Shown here in pieces: positions 18,747 through 28,064 of a stretch of DNA of 64,000 nucleotides. The stretch spans positions 89,474-153,473 of the forward strand of contig JAQTYU010000008.1 in NCBI GenBank assembly GCA_028688145.1. The letters are read 5' to 3'. The notes under the pieces are model-generated. The model saw nothing but the letters and a program-made list of their open reading frames with translations. It had not been told where the DNA came from and ran no database searches. This DNA comes from Thiotrichaceae bacterium. GTDB lineage: Bacteria; Pseudomonadota; Gammaproteobacteria; Beggiatoales; Beggiatoaceae. Each line of letters opens with the position of its first letter. Within the stretch, counting starts at the first letter, position 1. A program made the translations under genes and the position numbers.

Positions 18747-18835
18747 TACGTTGGCGAAAAACCAACGTATGGAGACTATCCAAAGGAGAAGCCTTGAGCG
18801 TTTATTCACCGCAACAAAAAGGCTATCCAAAATAA
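18747..18835 (+). promoter_or_regulatory. Hairpin and possible 13-codon leader frame ahead of hisD
   Basis: TACGTTGG/CCAACGTA (18747-18754 and 18762-18769) forms an 8-bp hairpin. A GGAG-type RBS then precedes a TTG-started 13-codon frame (18794-18835), and CTATCCAAA occurs twice (18777 and 18823). The peptide contains no histidine, so it is not a classical his attenuator leader. It could be a leader, a remnant or chance. Confidence 0.3.
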
Positions 18836-18866
18836 CAATATTTTCACAACTGCGAGCGAACCTACT

Positions 18867-20207
18867 ATGAGCTTAATGATTCAACGTCTCACCACCACGC
18901 AAACTGATTTCTGGCAAAGATTAGAACAATTGTTGGCGTGGCATTCGGTTGCTGATGAGCAAGTCATGCAAACCGTGCGTGAAATCCTGAACAATGTACG
19001 CACCCAAGGCGATGCTGCCGTTTTGGAATACACTTGTCGTTTTGACCGCCGTCAGGTGCAAAATATTGAAGAATTAATGATTCCCGAACATCGCTTACAA
19101 CAAGCCTTGATGAGCATTGATAAAAATCAACGCACTGCTTTAGAAAAAGCGGCTGAGCGGATACGTGATTATCACCAACGCCAAAAACAAGATTCTTGGC
19201 AATATATGGAAGCCGATGGCACAGTCTTGGGGCAAAAAATCACCCCATTGGATCGTGTGGGTTTATACGTGCCAGGCGGCAAAGCAGCTTATCCTTCTTC
19301 CGTATTAATGAATGCTTTGCCTGCGAAAGTCGCGGGAGTTGAAGAAATTGTGATGGTCGTGCCCACGCCTGATAATGTGCTCAACGATTTAGTCTTAGCG
19401 GCAGCAGCGGTGGCAGGAGTCACGAAAGTCTTCACTGTCGGTGGCGCACAGGCGATTGCCGCGTTGGCGTATGGCACACAAAGCATTCCCAAAGTCGATA
19501 AAATCGTAGGTCCTGGCAATATTTACGTTGCCACCGCAAAAAGCATGGTCTTTGGCACGGTGGGAATAGACATGATTGCAGGTCCTTCGGAAATTTTGGT
19601 GGTCTGCGATGGTCAAACTGATCCTGATTGGATTGCGATGGATTTATTTTCTCAGGCAGAACACGACGAACAAGCCCAATCGATTTTACTCAGCCCCGAT
19701 GCCAATTTTTTAGACGCGGTACAACAAAGCATGGAACGCTTGATTGAACAAATGCCCCGTGCTGAAATTATCCGCACTTCGTTGCAAACACGCGGTGCGT
19801 TTATTCAAGTCAACGATTTAGCCGAAGCGGTGGACGTGGCGAACTTTATCGCGCCTGAACATTTGGAATTATCGGTTGCTGACCCCCAAGCTTTACTCGG
19901 AAAAATTCGCCATGCAGGCGCGATTTTTATGGGGCGTTATACCGCAGAAGCTTTGGGCGATTATTGTGCAGGCCCAAATCATGTTTTACCTACTTCACGC
20001 ACCGCACGTTTTTCTTCACCTTTGGGCGTTTATGATTTCCAAAAGCGTTCTTCACTGATTTTCTGTTCCGAACAAGGGGCTAGCACTTTAGGTAAAATCG
20101 CTTCGACATTGGCACATGGTGAAGGTTTAACCGCCCATGCGCGTTCCGCCGAATATCGCATGGTGCAAAGTTTCTTAGAAGCTGGGGAAATCCCCCCTGT
20201 GGCATAG
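18867..20207 (+). CDS. hisD: Histidinol dehydrogenase
   Basis: HisD catalyses the last two NAD-dependent oxidations of histidine synthesis, L-histidinol to L-histidine. The 446-residue protein has the family blocks [42 protein letters not shown], a zinc-ligand region [11 protein letters not shown], the catalytic EHLEL motif (residues 332-336) and [13 protein letters not shown]. Other his genes are not adjacent: no hisG upstream, no hisC downstream. It therefore stands apart from a his operon. Length and motifs are complete. Confidence 0.97.
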   Translation: MSLMIQRLTTTQTDFWQRLEQLLAWHSVADEQVMQTVREILNNVRTQGDAAVLEYTCRFDRRQVQNIEELMIPEHRLQQALMSIDKNQRTALEKAAERIRDYHQRQKQDSWQYMEADGTVLGQKITPLDRVGLYVPGGKAAYPSSVLMNALPAKVAGVEEIVMVVPTPDNVLNDLVLAAAAVAGVTKVFTVGGAQAIAALAYGTQSIPKVDKIVGPGNIYVATAKSMVFGTVGIDMIAGPSEILVVCDGQTDPDWIAMDLFSQAEHDEQAQSILLSPDANFLDAVQQSMERLIEQMPRAEIIRTSLQTRGAFIQVNDLAEAVDVANFIAPEHLELSVADPQALLGKIRHAGAIFMGRYTAEALGDYCAGPNHVLPTSRTARFSSPLGVYDFQKRSSLIFCSEQGASTLGKIASTLAHGEGLTAHARSAEYRMVQSFLEAGEIPPVA

Positions 20208-20529
20208 TTAAATTTTTAAGAGTTTTGAGTTTCCGCGCTGTTGACCTTCCCCCCCTTGCAAAAGGGGGCAAGGGATTTAAAAATATTGATACTTTCCTTA
20301 GGCTCTTTCCTTGTTTATAACTTTTTCCACTTTGGGACTATTTGCCCTTTTAGGGGCTGAGAGTTTCCGTTAGGCTTTAAACTACACTGCGTAATTTCTG
20401 ATACTAAATAAAATTTAGCAACACAGTCAGTTTAATCACTTGACAATCAGATGATTTAGCTAGAAGTTATGCCGTAACAAAAAAAGCTCTCTCGATTTAG
20501 TAAACCCGCTGTGTTTGAAAGGTATAAAA
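20208..20529. other. Intergenic region with a G/C-rich palindrome
   Basis: A hairpin at about 20246-20273 has arms CCTTCCCCCC and GGGGGCAAGG around TTGCAAAA, just after hisD. No T-run follows, so it is a weak terminator candidate or another short palindromic repeat. The rest is AT-rich and should contain the folB promoter. Confidence 0.5.
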
Positions 20530-20886
20530 ATGGATATTATTTACGTGCGTGATTTACGCATCGACGCTGTGATTGGGATTTATGGCTGGGAACGACAAAT
20601 TCGACAAGGCATTGTGCTCGATTTGGAAATGGCAACCGATATTCGTAAAGCCGCAGCCTCCGATGGGATTGAAGATACACTTAATTACAAAGCGGTTGCA
20701 AAACGCTTGATTGATTTTGTAGGACACAGTGAATTTCAACTGGTGGAAACCTTGGCTGAAAAAATCACTGAAATTATCTTAAAGGAATTTCCCGTGACTT
20801 GGGTTCGATTACGTTTAAACAAACGCGGTGCGGTGCGCGGTGCACGGGATGTAGGCATCATTATCGAAAGAGGACAAGCATCTTAA
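20530..20886 (+). CDS. folB: Dihydroneopterin aldolase
   Basis: FolB converts 7,8-dihydroneopterin to 6-hydroxymethyl-dihydropterin and glycolaldehyde in folate synthesis. The 118-residue protein shows DIIYVRDLRIDAVIGIYGWE, the LNYKAVAKRL segment, the catalytic Glu/Lys region VETLAEKITEIIL and the C-terminal RLNKRGAVRGARDVGI. The ATG at 20530 is chosen because AAAGG lies 7-8 nt upstream; a TTG 15 nt earlier would add five unlikely residues. It is followed after 1 nt by folK. Confidence 0.95.
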   Translation: MDIIYVRDLRIDAVIGIYGWERQIRQGIVLDLEMATDIRKAAASDGIEDTLNYKAVAKRLIDFVGHSEFQLVETLAEKITEIILKEFPVTWVRLRLNKRGAVRGARDVGIIIERGQAS

Positions 20887-20887
20887 A

Positions 20888-21400
20888 ATGGCAATTATTT
20901 ATCTCAGCGTGGGTAGCAACGTTGAGCCTGCACGTCACATCAAAGCAGGTTTACAAACCTTACAACAACATTACGGTGAATTGCAGTTATCTGCGGTTTA
21001 TGAAAGTCCTGCAGTAGGTTTCGACGGAGATAATTTCTACAACTTGGTGCTCAGTTTTTACAGTGATGAAAAACCTTTGACGATTGCAGATAACTTGCGG
21101 CGCATTGAAGAACAACATGGGCGTGTACGCGGCTCGCAACGCTTTGATAGTCGAACCATCGATTTAGATTTAATTTTGTACGATGACATGATTTTAAACA
21201 GCGCGAAGCTGAATTTGCCCCGCGATGAAATCTTAAAATATGCCTTTGTACTTGCGCCCTTGGCAGAGCTTGCGCCTGAATTAATACATCCCGTGACTGA
21301 AAAAACCTATCGGGAACTCTGGGAAAATTTTGCAAAACCAGAGCAGTCGATTTGGAAAATTGCCGTCGATCTTGCGCCAAGTCCTGTTCCAAACCCTTAA
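20888..21400 (+). CDS. folK: 2-amino-4-hydroxy-6-hydroxymethyldihydropteridine pyrophosphokinase
   Basis: FolK transfers pyrophosphate from ATP to 6-hydroxymethyl-dihydropterin, the step after FolB. The 170 aa have IYLSVGSNVEPARHI, AVYESPAVGF, the ATP/Mg block RFDSRTIDLDLILYDD and LPRDEILKYAFVLAPLAEL. Adjacent position (1-nt gap) supports co-translation with folB. Length is normal. Confidence 0.95.
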   Translation: MAIIYLSVGSNVEPARHIKAGLQTLQQHYGELQLSAVYESPAVGFDGDNFYNLVLSFYSDEKPLTIADNLRRIEEQHGRVRGSQRFDSRTIDLDLILYDDMILNSAKLNLPRDEILKYAFVLAPLAELAPELIHPVTEKTYRELWENFAKPEQSIWKIAVDLAPSPVPNP

Positions 21401-21424
21401 GAGGGCTTAACAGCTTGTAGTTTA

Positions 21425-21544
21425 GTAGGGTAGGCATTGCCCACCGCGACGAGCTGAGCTATCAATTTTGGTGGGCAATGCCCACCCTACAATGCTTTAA
21501 ACGCTTGTTTGTTGTTTAGCCCCCTTTTTAGGGGGTGGGGGCGC
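21425..21544. repeat. Palindromic repeats after folK (families C and E)
   Basis: Family C: 21-nt arms at 21425-21445 and 21470-21490 are inverse with one mismatch (core GGCATTGCCCACC). Family E: GCCCCCTTTTTAGGGGGT with GGGGGCGC at 21519-21544, related to 12182 and 61155-61228. They may also terminate folBK transcription. Confidence 0.8.
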
Positions 21545-21685
21545 AATCAAAACAAGCCCGCATTTACACAGAATCCCTAAACCCATTGATAACTAAAATA
21601 TTATTATCTTTAATTTTTAAACGGCTATTTAGATAATTTAAAGATACAGTGGCGTTTTATTAAAACTTTTAGCAGAGATTTTTTG

Positions 21686-22264
21686 ATGGCAGAACGTTTT
21701 AAAACACTGATGAGTCAATTATTAAGTCCCTTTGCCGCACTACAGTTTCGTTTGGAAAAATTGGGGCGAGTCTGGGCGTATACCCAATTGCGAGCGCTAC
21801 TTAATACACCCGTCGATAGCAGTCTTGTCGTTTTAGGTTGTCCTGAAATTCAGGGCACGCGCCAAATCTCCCTCGGAAAAAGGTTATACTTGTACCGCGA
21901 ATTGCACTGGGAAACCCAAGCACAAGGAAAAATTCTGATTGCTGATGATGTAGTGATGTCGCGGGGTGTGCACCTTGTGGCATTTTCAGAAATCAGCATT
22001 GGCGAGGGCACGATGATTGGTGAATACAGCAGCATTCGTGATGCCAATCATCGAAAAGACTCAACTCAAGCCTTACGTGATGCAGGACATGACAGCACGC
22101 CTATTCACATTGGGAAACAAGTATGGATTGGGCGTGGAGTCACCATTTTAGCTGGGGTCAACATTGGCGATTATGCAGTGATTGGCGCAAATGCCGTGGT
22201 TACTCATGATATTCCAGCCCATACCGTGGCAGTTGGCATCCCTGCACGCCCCCTTAAACGTTAG
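21686..22264 (+). CDS. Hexapeptide-repeat acyltransferase (192 aa)
   Basis: The C-terminal two thirds is a left-handed beta-helix built from hexapeptides (IADDVVMSRGVHLVAFSEISIGEGTMIG; IGKQVWIGRGVTILAGVNIGDYAVIGANAVVTHDIPAH). It ends with the VAVGIPARPLKR segment typical of maltose/colanic-acid O-acetyltransferases. The Asn-His pair in DANHRK provides the likely catalytic His. It is soluble and trimeric in the family. It is followed 17 nt later by a HAD-UbiA fusion gene, suggesting both modify a surface glycan or lipid-linked sugar (inference). The ATG at 21686 is preferred to the TTG immediately before it. Confidence 0.85.
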   Translation: MAERFKTLMSQLLSPFAALQFRLEKLGRVWAYTQLRALLNTPVDSSLVVLGCPEIQGTRQISLGKRLYLYRELHWETQAQGKILIADDVVMSRGVHLVAFSEISIGEGTMIGEYSSIRDANHRKDSTQALRDAGHDSTPIHIGKQVWIGRGVTILAGVNIGDYAVIGANAVVTHDIPAHTVAVGIPARPLKR

Positions 22265-22281
22265 CTCACAGATTAATAAAA

Positions 22282-23721
22282 ATGAATGTAAATCAAGAAC
22301 ACACGCAAGTCCCTTTATGTGTCGATTTGGACGGCACACTGATTGCCAGCGATACCCTTTGGGAAAGTTTTTTAATTTTATTGCGCCAAAGTCCGTGGTG
22401 CATTTTTTTCGTGCCCTTCTGGTTATTGCAAGGGAAATCCTATTTTAAACAACAAATTACCGACCGAGTCAGTTTAGATATTAGTAGCCTGCCATTTCGG
22501 GAAGGGGTGCTGAGTTTTCTGCAACAGGAATACAGCAGAGGGCGGGTATTAATTCTTGCCACCGCCGCCAATGAAAAAATTGCTGATGCCGTAGCGCAAC
22601 ACCTCAAAATTTTTAGTGAAGTGCTTGCCAGCAGCGCACAACTGAATTTGAAAGGCAGCAATAAACGTGATGCCTTGATTGCTCGTTTTGGAGAGCATCA
22701 ATTTGATTATATGGGCGATGCCATGGCAGATGTGCCGATTTTTAAAGCCGCCCGCCATGCGTATTTAGTCGCGCCCAGTGCAAAATTGAGTGCGTTAATT
22801 CCAACGCCATCAGAACGGGTGTTTATCGCACCACGCCCCACGGTAAAAACTTGGCTGAAAGCTTTACGCCCGCACCAATGGGTTAAAAATAGCTTGATTT
22901 TCGTGCCCTTGTTTTTAGCGCATCAATTGTTGATCGGCGATAAACTCTGGGCGGCAGGTTTAGCCTTTATTGCGTTCAGCTTGGCAGCTTCAGCAGGTTA
23001 TGTGCTGAATGATTTGTTAGATTTAAGTGCTGACCGCGCTCACAAGACTAAAAAAAATCGCCCCTTCGCCGCAGGTTTACTGCCTTTAGAATTTGGACTA
23101 TTGTTATTTGTGGGTTTGGTTGTATTAAGCATGAGCATTGCGTTTTTAGGACTACACAGCCGTTTTGGTTGGGTATTGTTACTGTACTTAGTATTCACGC
23201 TGGTGTATTCTTTCTACTTGAAGCGTAAAGTAGTACTCGACGTTATTGTGCTTGCCGGTTTATATACCCACCGCATTATTGCAGGCGGCATTGCGGCACA
23301 TGTAGAAATTTCCTCGTGGTTGCTCGCATTTTCGATGTTTATCTTTATGAGCTTGGCGTTTTTAAAGCGTTACGTCGAATTGTTGCAGCTCACCGAACAA
23401 AAAGAAATTAAAAATCGTAACTATGTCATTGATGATATCGATATGGTTGCCAGTGTGGGTCCTACCAGTGGCTATCTCGCCGTTTTAGTTTTCTCCTTAT
23501 ATATTCAAAGCGATGCGACCCGCGTGCTGTACAAGAGTCCTTCTCTGTTGTGGCTGATTTGTCCCGCTTTGCTGTATTGGATTACCCGTGTGTGGTTTTT
23601 AGCGCGGCGTGGTCAAATGGCTGATGACCCTGTGCAATTTGCCCTGACTGATAGAGTGAGTTGGTGGACAATTCTATTAATTGTCACCCTCATGGCAATT
23701 GCTAACAGTTTTGTGTTATAA
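22282..23721 (+). CDS. HAD phosphatase-UbiA prenyltransferase fusion protein (479 aa)
   Basis: The N-terminal half (about 10-185) is a HAD-family phosphatase with CVDLDGTLIASD (nucleophile D14 or nearby), a LATAAN motif II and MGDAMADVPIF as motif IV. The C-terminal half (about 195-479) is a polytopic UbiA prenyltransferase with WLKALRPHQWVKNSLIF and the Asp-rich NDLLDLSADRAHKTKKNRPF. This arrangement resembles decaprenyl-phosphate phosphoribosyltransferase-like proteins, where the HAD part would remove a 5-phosphate from prenyl-phosphoryl ribose. The exact prenyl acceptor is not shown by sequence. It probably shares a transcript with the upstream acyltransferase; a strong terminator follows. 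Confidence 0.88.
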   Translation: MNVNQEHTQVPLCVDLDGTLIASDTLWESFLILLRQSPWCIFFVPFWLLQGKSYFKQQITDRVSLDISSLPFREGVLSFLQQEYSRGRVLILATAANEKIADAVAQHLKIFSEVLASSAQLNLKGSNKRDALIARFGEHQFDYMGDAMADVPIFKAARHAYLVAPSAKLSALIPTPSERVFIAPRPTVKTWLKALRPHQWVKNSLIFVPLFLAHQLLIGDKLWAAGLAFIAFSLAASAGYVLNDLLDLSADRAHKTKKNRPFAAGLLPLEFGLLLFVGLVVLSMSIAFLGLHSRFGWVLLLYLVFTLVYSFYLKRKVVLDVIVLAGLYTHRIIAGGIAAHVEISSWLLAFSMFIFMSLAFLKRYVELLQLTEQKEIKNRNYVIDDIDMVASVGPTSGYLAVLVFSLYIQSDATRVLYKSPSLLWLICPALLYWITRVWFLARRGQMADDPVQFALTDRVSWWTILLIVTLMAIANSFVL

Positions 23722-23791
23722 CGTTTTTTGCAAGACCTTTTATCAAAGGTGCGAGGTTAAAGGGCAGTTTTACGGCTACCCTTTGTTGTCG

Positions 23792-23838
23792 AACCACAGC
23801 CACATCTAGGACTAGATGGGCTGTGGTTTTATTTTTTC
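23792..23838 (+). terminator. Intrinsic terminator
   Basis: Outer stem AACCACAGCC (23792-23801) pairs with GGCTGTGGTT (23819-23828). Inner stem ATCTAG pairs with CTAGAT. TTATTTTTT follows. It ends the acyltransferase/HAD-UbiA transcript. Confidence 0.85.
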
Positions 23839-23892
23839 AATTCCTTTAAAATCCCCTTATTATATCTCCCTTATTACACTGGCAAATGCCCA

Positions 23893-25170
23893 ATGACCAC
23901 CAAGTCATATTTCCGTATTTATTTCAAAGCGATGTTTTCAGCTTTTGCCGTGGTTTGGTTATTTTTTATTCTACAAGCCGCTTTTATTCTCAAAGATTTC
24001 AAACTTGAATTTATCATTGTGCCGAGTTTACTTGCCATTGTGATAGGATTTGCGATAGCCAAGATTGCAATTTTAAAACGCAACTTATTAGAACAACATG
24101 CGTTATTGAGAGCACTCACCGATTTTGGGCAAGAGTTTTTATATTTGCGGAATAAGAAAGGAGAGTATCAATATGTCTCGCCTTATTGCCAAGAATTAAC
24201 GGGGTATTCCCCTGAAGAGTTTTATCAAAATTCGCAACAGATGGAGATGTTGATTCACAATGAAGATTTACCACTGTGGCATCAGCATGTTGAACATATG
24301 TTTCGCAGCACTGGGGAATCTGAATCCTTGGTGATTCGGATTGTCAGCAAATCGGGAACAGTTCGTTGGATTAATCATGTCTGTAGCAGTGTCTTTGATT
24401 ATGAAGGACATTTTCAGGGCGTGCGTTCCAGCAATATTGATATTACTCAGCGAGAAGAATTAGAACAGATTAAAGATCAGTTTTTGAAACGCATGAGCCA
24501 TGAGTTTCGCACCCCAATGAATGGCATTTTGGGCTGTGCTGATTTAATCAATTCGGAAGTGCCCGATAATTCTGATTTGAAAAAATATATTGAAATTATT
24601 CAAAGCAGCAGTGAACGTTTAATGCAAACTTTGGATAATATTTTAGAACTTACTCGCCTTGGCAACGCTCAATCCACCATTTACAGCACCAATAAACCGT
24701 TTGATCTGTTGGCGATGACTCAACGTTTAATTAATTTATATCAACTACGCGCCCGTATCGAAGGGAAAAAACTGCAGTTGAGTTGCACACATCGCCCTGA
24801 AACTATTGAGGTGTTGCTGCCCTCAGAGGTGATGGAGTGCATTCTAAAAAACTTGTTAGACAATGCGGTGAAATTCAGTTGTTCTGGACAAATCATGGTG
24901 AATTTACATTTAAATCATGACTCTATTGACCTTAGTGTGAAAGACCAAGGTATCGGCATTGATCCCGAGTTTTTACCTTTGATTTTTGAAGAATTTACAC
25001 AAGGCAGCGAAGGCGATACCCGTCATTTTGATGGTACGGGCATTGGATTGAGCGTAGTTAAAAAATTATTAACCAGTATGCACGGCACAATTCAAGTGAC
25101 CAGTGAACTCAAGCAAGGCACTACAGTGGCTTTGCAGCTTCCGTTCAATCCAAAAAATAGGCAGTGCTAA
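23893..25170 (+). CDS. Membrane PAS sensor histidine kinase (425 aa)
   Basis: Two N-terminal membrane helices (about 12-32 and 38-57) with almost no periplasmic loop are followed by a PAS_3-like domain (about 68-190: YQYVSPYCQELTGYSPEEFY, GTVRWINH, SSNIDITQREELE). HisKA has MSHEFRTPMNGILG (His near 205). The HATPase has NLLDNAVKFS, DQGIGI and GTGIGLSVVKKLL. All catalytic boxes are intact, and there is no receiver or HPt. It senses something in the membrane or cytoplasm because no periplasmic domain exists. No response regulator is adjacent, so its partner is elsewhere. Confidence 0.92.
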   Translation: MTTKSYFRIYFKAMFSAFAVVWLFFILQAAFILKDFKLEFIIVPSLLAIVIGFAIAKIAILKRNLLEQHALLRALTDFGQEFLYLRNKKGEYQYVSPYCQELTGYSPEEFYQNSQQMEMLIHNEDLPLWHQHVEHMFRSTGESESLVIRIVSKSGTVRWINHVCSSVFDYEGHFQGVRSSNIDITQREELEQIKDQFLKRMSHEFRTPMNGILGCADLINSEVPDNSDLKKYIEIIQSSSERLMQTLDNILELTRLGNAQSTIYSTNKPFDLLAMTQRLINLYQLRARIEGKKLQLSCTHRPETIEVLLPSEVMECILKNLLDNAVKFSCSGQIMVNLHLNHDSIDLSVKDQGIGIDPEFLPLIFEEFTQGSEGDTRHFDGTGIGLSVVKKLLTSMHGTIQVTSELKQGTTVALQLPFNPKNRQC

Positions 25171-25274
25171 ATCAGTCATGATTGCTCGCAATAGCTGATA
25201 TAAATCATAATAATAACAAGGTATTGTAATTTTTTGACGAATCATTATTTAATTGAGCACTCCCAGATTAAATC

Positions 25275-26345
25275 TTAAATCACCCGCCGCATCATCCACA
25301 GCGCAACACCCGAAAATAACACAGGTGCAAATAACGCGCTTAGAATTGGGTTTAATTCATAAACCAAGCCGACGCTGCTCATGGTTTGGTTAAACATATA
25401 AAACCCAATCCCAATTAATGCCCCGACTAAAATCCGTTGCCCAATACTCACCGTGCGCAACGAGCCAAAAATGAAGGGAATCGCAATGCACATCATCGCA
25501 ATGCTGATCAGCGGATAAGTTAAACGTGTCCAAAATGCCAATTCATAAGGCAAAGTGCGCTGTTCACTGCCACTTAAATAATCAATATATTTAATTAAAT
25601 CAAGGCTTGAAAGATTATACGGATTCAATATCACGATTTTGACCAATTCGGGGCTGAGTTGTGCATTCCATGTGAGCGAGGCTAACTGCTCTTGACGCAC
25701 CTTACTGTCTTCAAAGACAGTTTTCTGCACTTCTTTCAGTTGCCAATGTCCTTGTTGATATTCAGCAGTTTTAGCCAGCACTAAACTGTTTAATTTCTGA
25801 TGTGTATCAAAACGATATAAACTCACATCTCCAAATGTGCCATTGGGTAACATGCGCCGAATATTGATGAAGTTTTCCCCATCCCGCGCCCAGAATCCAT
25901 ACCAACTATTGAACACCATTTGTTCCGATTCTGACTGTGCCAATGAGCGCAATTCAGTGGCAGCCTGCTCGGTATAAGGTGCGACAAATTCCCCAATCGC
26001 CATCACCACCAAAGTCAAACCCAAGCCCACCCGCAGCGTGGACAAAGTAATCCGCAACACTGAAACGCCCGCAGCCCGCATCACGGTTAATTCACTGTTG
26101 GTTGCCAAACTGCCCAGCCCGATTAAACTGCCCAGCAGCACTGAAATTGGGAACACGTCATAAATATTATGCGGCACTTCTAACAGCACAAATTTGACCG
26201 CTTCCCAAATTCCATAGCGTTGTTTACCAATTTCATTGACTTCATGAATAAAGGAAAAAAAGGTAAACAAGCCCACCAGCACCGCCAACACTAAGGCAAT
26301 CCCGATTAACACTTCATGTCCGATATATTTGTCCAGTTTACGCAT
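25275..26345 (-). CDS. lptG: LPS export ABC transporter permease LptG
   Basis: LptG is one of the two inner-membrane permeases of the LptB2FG complex that extracts lipopolysaccharide for transport to the outer membrane. It has the YjgP/YjgQ pattern: N-terminal KLDKYIGHEVLIGIALVLAV helix, GSLIGLGSLATNSELTVMRAAGVS, a periplasmic beta-jellyroll (about 125-265), and three C-terminal helices. The ATG at 26345 gives MRKLDKYI and overlaps the lptF stop by 8 nt; a start seven codons earlier is possible but less typical. Confidence 0.95.
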   Translation of the reverse strand: MRKLDKYIGHEVLIGIALVLAVLVGLFTFFSFIHEVNEIGKQRYGIWEAVKFVLLEVPHNIYDVFPISVLLGSLIGLGSLATNSELTVMRAAGVSVLRITLSTLRVGLGLTLVVMAIGEFVAPYTEQAATELRSLAQSESEQMVFNSWYGFWARDGENFINIRRMLPNGTFGDVSLYRFDTHQKLNSLVLAKTAEYQQGHWQLKEVQKTVFEDSKVRQEQLASLTWNAQLSPELVKIVILNPYNLSSLDLIKYIDYLSGSEQRTLPYELAFWTRLTYPLISIAMMCIAIPFIFGSLRTVSIGQRILVGALIGIGFYMFNQTMSSVGLVYELNPILSALFAPVLFSGVALWMMRRVI

Positions 26346-27420
26346 GGCTGACCGCCCGTTGTCCAAAGATATACCGATTAAATTGTGGCATGAACCATAA
26401 CACCAAAATAAAAATCAGCATGGCTATATGCACCCACCACACCCCAATCCACGGCGGCACATCTCCACGCGATAGCCATTTCTGCGCGATATTTAGCAAA
26501 TTGTTATAAATCAGGCTGATTAAAATCCCGATGAAAATTTTTGAATATTGTCCTTGGCGCGGCGTAGTACGTGACAAAGGCACTGCTAAAGCTGCCAGCA
26601 GAATAACGGATAAAGGCAAGGATAAACGCCATTGTAGTTCGGCTTGATGCACTAAATCATTGGAATTTAACAGCGCGGCTGTCGGCAAAGCATCGCGGCT
26701 GTCGGCTCGCACAAAGTCGGCGGGTTGAGGAATGGTGATGGTGTGTTCTGAAAATTTGGTACGGGTATAATTGAGTTGTGAAGGTTTATTTTCATAGCGA
26801 TAGCCCTCTTCTAATACCATGACTAATTCCCCTTGCTCAATTTTGCGGTAGGCGCGTTTTGCGGAAAATACCACCTGCTTTTCAGGCAGCCAAGTTTGTG
26901 CAAACAAGGTCTGCATTTTCCCTGACGCGGGTTCGATATCTTCCACATAAAAAATCCCTTGCCCTTGATTGAACTCTTTAAAACGCCCTGCCGCAATCCC
27001 AAATATATCAGCGCGGGTGTTGAGTTGCGCTTGTAATTGGCTGCGCTGTGATTGCGCCCACGGTGCAATAAACAGCGATAATGCGCCAATTCCCAACGCC
27101 ATCACGATGCCTAAATACACAATACTTTTCAGTGGCACAGGAATTCCGCAGGCTGCCATCACCGTAATTTCATTGTCTTTGTACAAGCGTCCGAGGGCCA
27201 GTAAAATCGACAAGAAGAAGGCTAGCGGTAAAATCAGCATTAAATCGCTCAATAGTTTTAATACCAGTAACCGCAACACAAAATCCGCAGGTATTTTTCC
27301 CGAGGCAGCTTGTACTAAATACAACATAAAGCGATTACTGATATAGATCAGGATGAGTAAGGCACTCAGTCCTAGAAAGGTATAAACAATTTCTCTGATA
27401 ACATAGCGATTAATAATCAA
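26338..27420 (-). CDS. lptF: LPS export ABC transporter permease LptF
   Basis: LptF is the partner permease of LptG. At 360 aa, it has an N-terminal NRYVIREIVYTFLGLSALL helix, LALGRLYKDNEITVMAACGI coupling helix, a periplasmic jellyroll (about 125-255, with IFYVEDIEPASGKM), and three C-terminal helices ending NRYIFGQRA. It overlaps lptG at its 3' end, the standard order in gammaproteobacteria. In many relatives pepA is divergently transcribed upstream, as it is here (28065, plus strand). Confidence 0.96.
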   Translation of the reverse strand: MIINRYVIREIVYTFLGLSALLILIYISNRFMLYLVQAASGKIPADFVLRLLVLKLLSDLMLILPLAFFLSILLALGRLYKDNEITVMAACGIPVPLKSIVYLGIVMALGIGALSLFIAPWAQSQRSQLQAQLNTRADIFGIAAGRFKEFNQGQGIFYVEDIEPASGKMQTLFAQTWLPEKQVVFSAKRAYRKIEQGELVMVLEEGYRYENKPSQLNYTRTKFSEHTITIPQPADFVRADSRDALPTAALLNSNDLVHQAELQWRLSLPLSVILLAALAVPLSRTTPRQGQYSKIFIGILISLIYNNLLNIAQKWLSRGDVPPWIGVWWVHIAMLIFILVLWFMPQFNRYIFGQRAVSHA

Positions 27421-27530
27421 AAATAGCTTCCTTCTTGAGGATGGCGTAATCGCCCCTATGAACGTGGTTTACAGCGCACGATAAACCTAGATAGCCTAGA
27501 TTGGAGCGAAATACCCACAAATTGGGGAAT

Positions 27531-27755
27531 TTAAGCATAGAATAATGCATAATCCACAGTTTTATCGCCCTTGTTGGCTTTTTTCTGAATTAGCCAATAC
27601 ACAACAAATAATGGATAGTAGCGTGCATAAATAAATGTGTCTAGCGGTAAGCCTTGCTTCAAATCTGGGTCAAGCAGTGCTAAGATACAAGCCATGATTT
27701 TTTTAGAGATAGCTATCCCAAAAAAATCAGATATTATTCGATTTATTGAATACAA
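27531..27755 (-). CDS. Hypothetical 74-aa open frame
   Basis: The frame encodes MYSINRIISDFFGIAISKK followed by a hydrophobic-aromatic stretch (YARYYPLFVVYWLIQKK). I do not recognise it. No convincing RBS is seen and composition matches the AT-rich intergenic DNA, so it may be a decayed gene piece or chance. Confidence 0.25.
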   Translation of the reverse strand: MYSINRIISDFFGIAISKKIMACILALLDPDLKQGLPLDTFIYARYYPLFVVYWLIQKKANKGDKTVDYALFYA

Positions 27756-27878
27756 GCTGCTTTTTTACATAGCAAAATAATCTAGCACAGAAAATAATGT
27801 TACACCTTAGGTAATTTACATATTTCTCAGTAATGTGTAATATTAATTAATAGGATAAAATTGTAGCGTTATCACTCT

Positions 27879-28019
27879 TCAAAAAATGCACCCTTTAAGC
27901 ACAATTCTCGCTTTATCTTGTGCATTACGCGCTGCTGGCAAAATTTCTTTATAAAACCCTGCTTCCAGACTTTCTACAATTTTTCTGCGTAACTCACGCA
28001 TAACTAGAAAACGTCGCAT
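27879..28019 (-). CDS. Hypothetical 46-aa basic peptide or gene remnant
   Basis: An ATG-started frame encodes a charged helical peptide (MRRFLVMRELRRKIVESLEA, then GFYKEILPAARNAQDKAR). Its composition is protein-like rather than random, but it lacks a clear Shine-Dalgarno sequence and lies across the pepA promoter region. It could be the tail of a larger lost gene. Confidence 0.3.
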   Translation of the reverse strand: MRRFLVMRELRRKIVESLEAGFYKEILPAARNAQDKARIVLKGCIF

Positions 28020-28064
28020 TCTTTAGCATTTGCTGCGTAATAACTTTCAACCTTGGGAATTAAC

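Larger units (their letters stand above)
27421..28064. other. lptF-pepA divergent intergenic region
   Basis: This 640-bp gap must hold the divergent lptF and pepA promoters. It also contains two small minus-strand open frames listed separately (27531-27755 and 27879-28019). No palindromic repeat was recognised. Confidence 0.5.
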
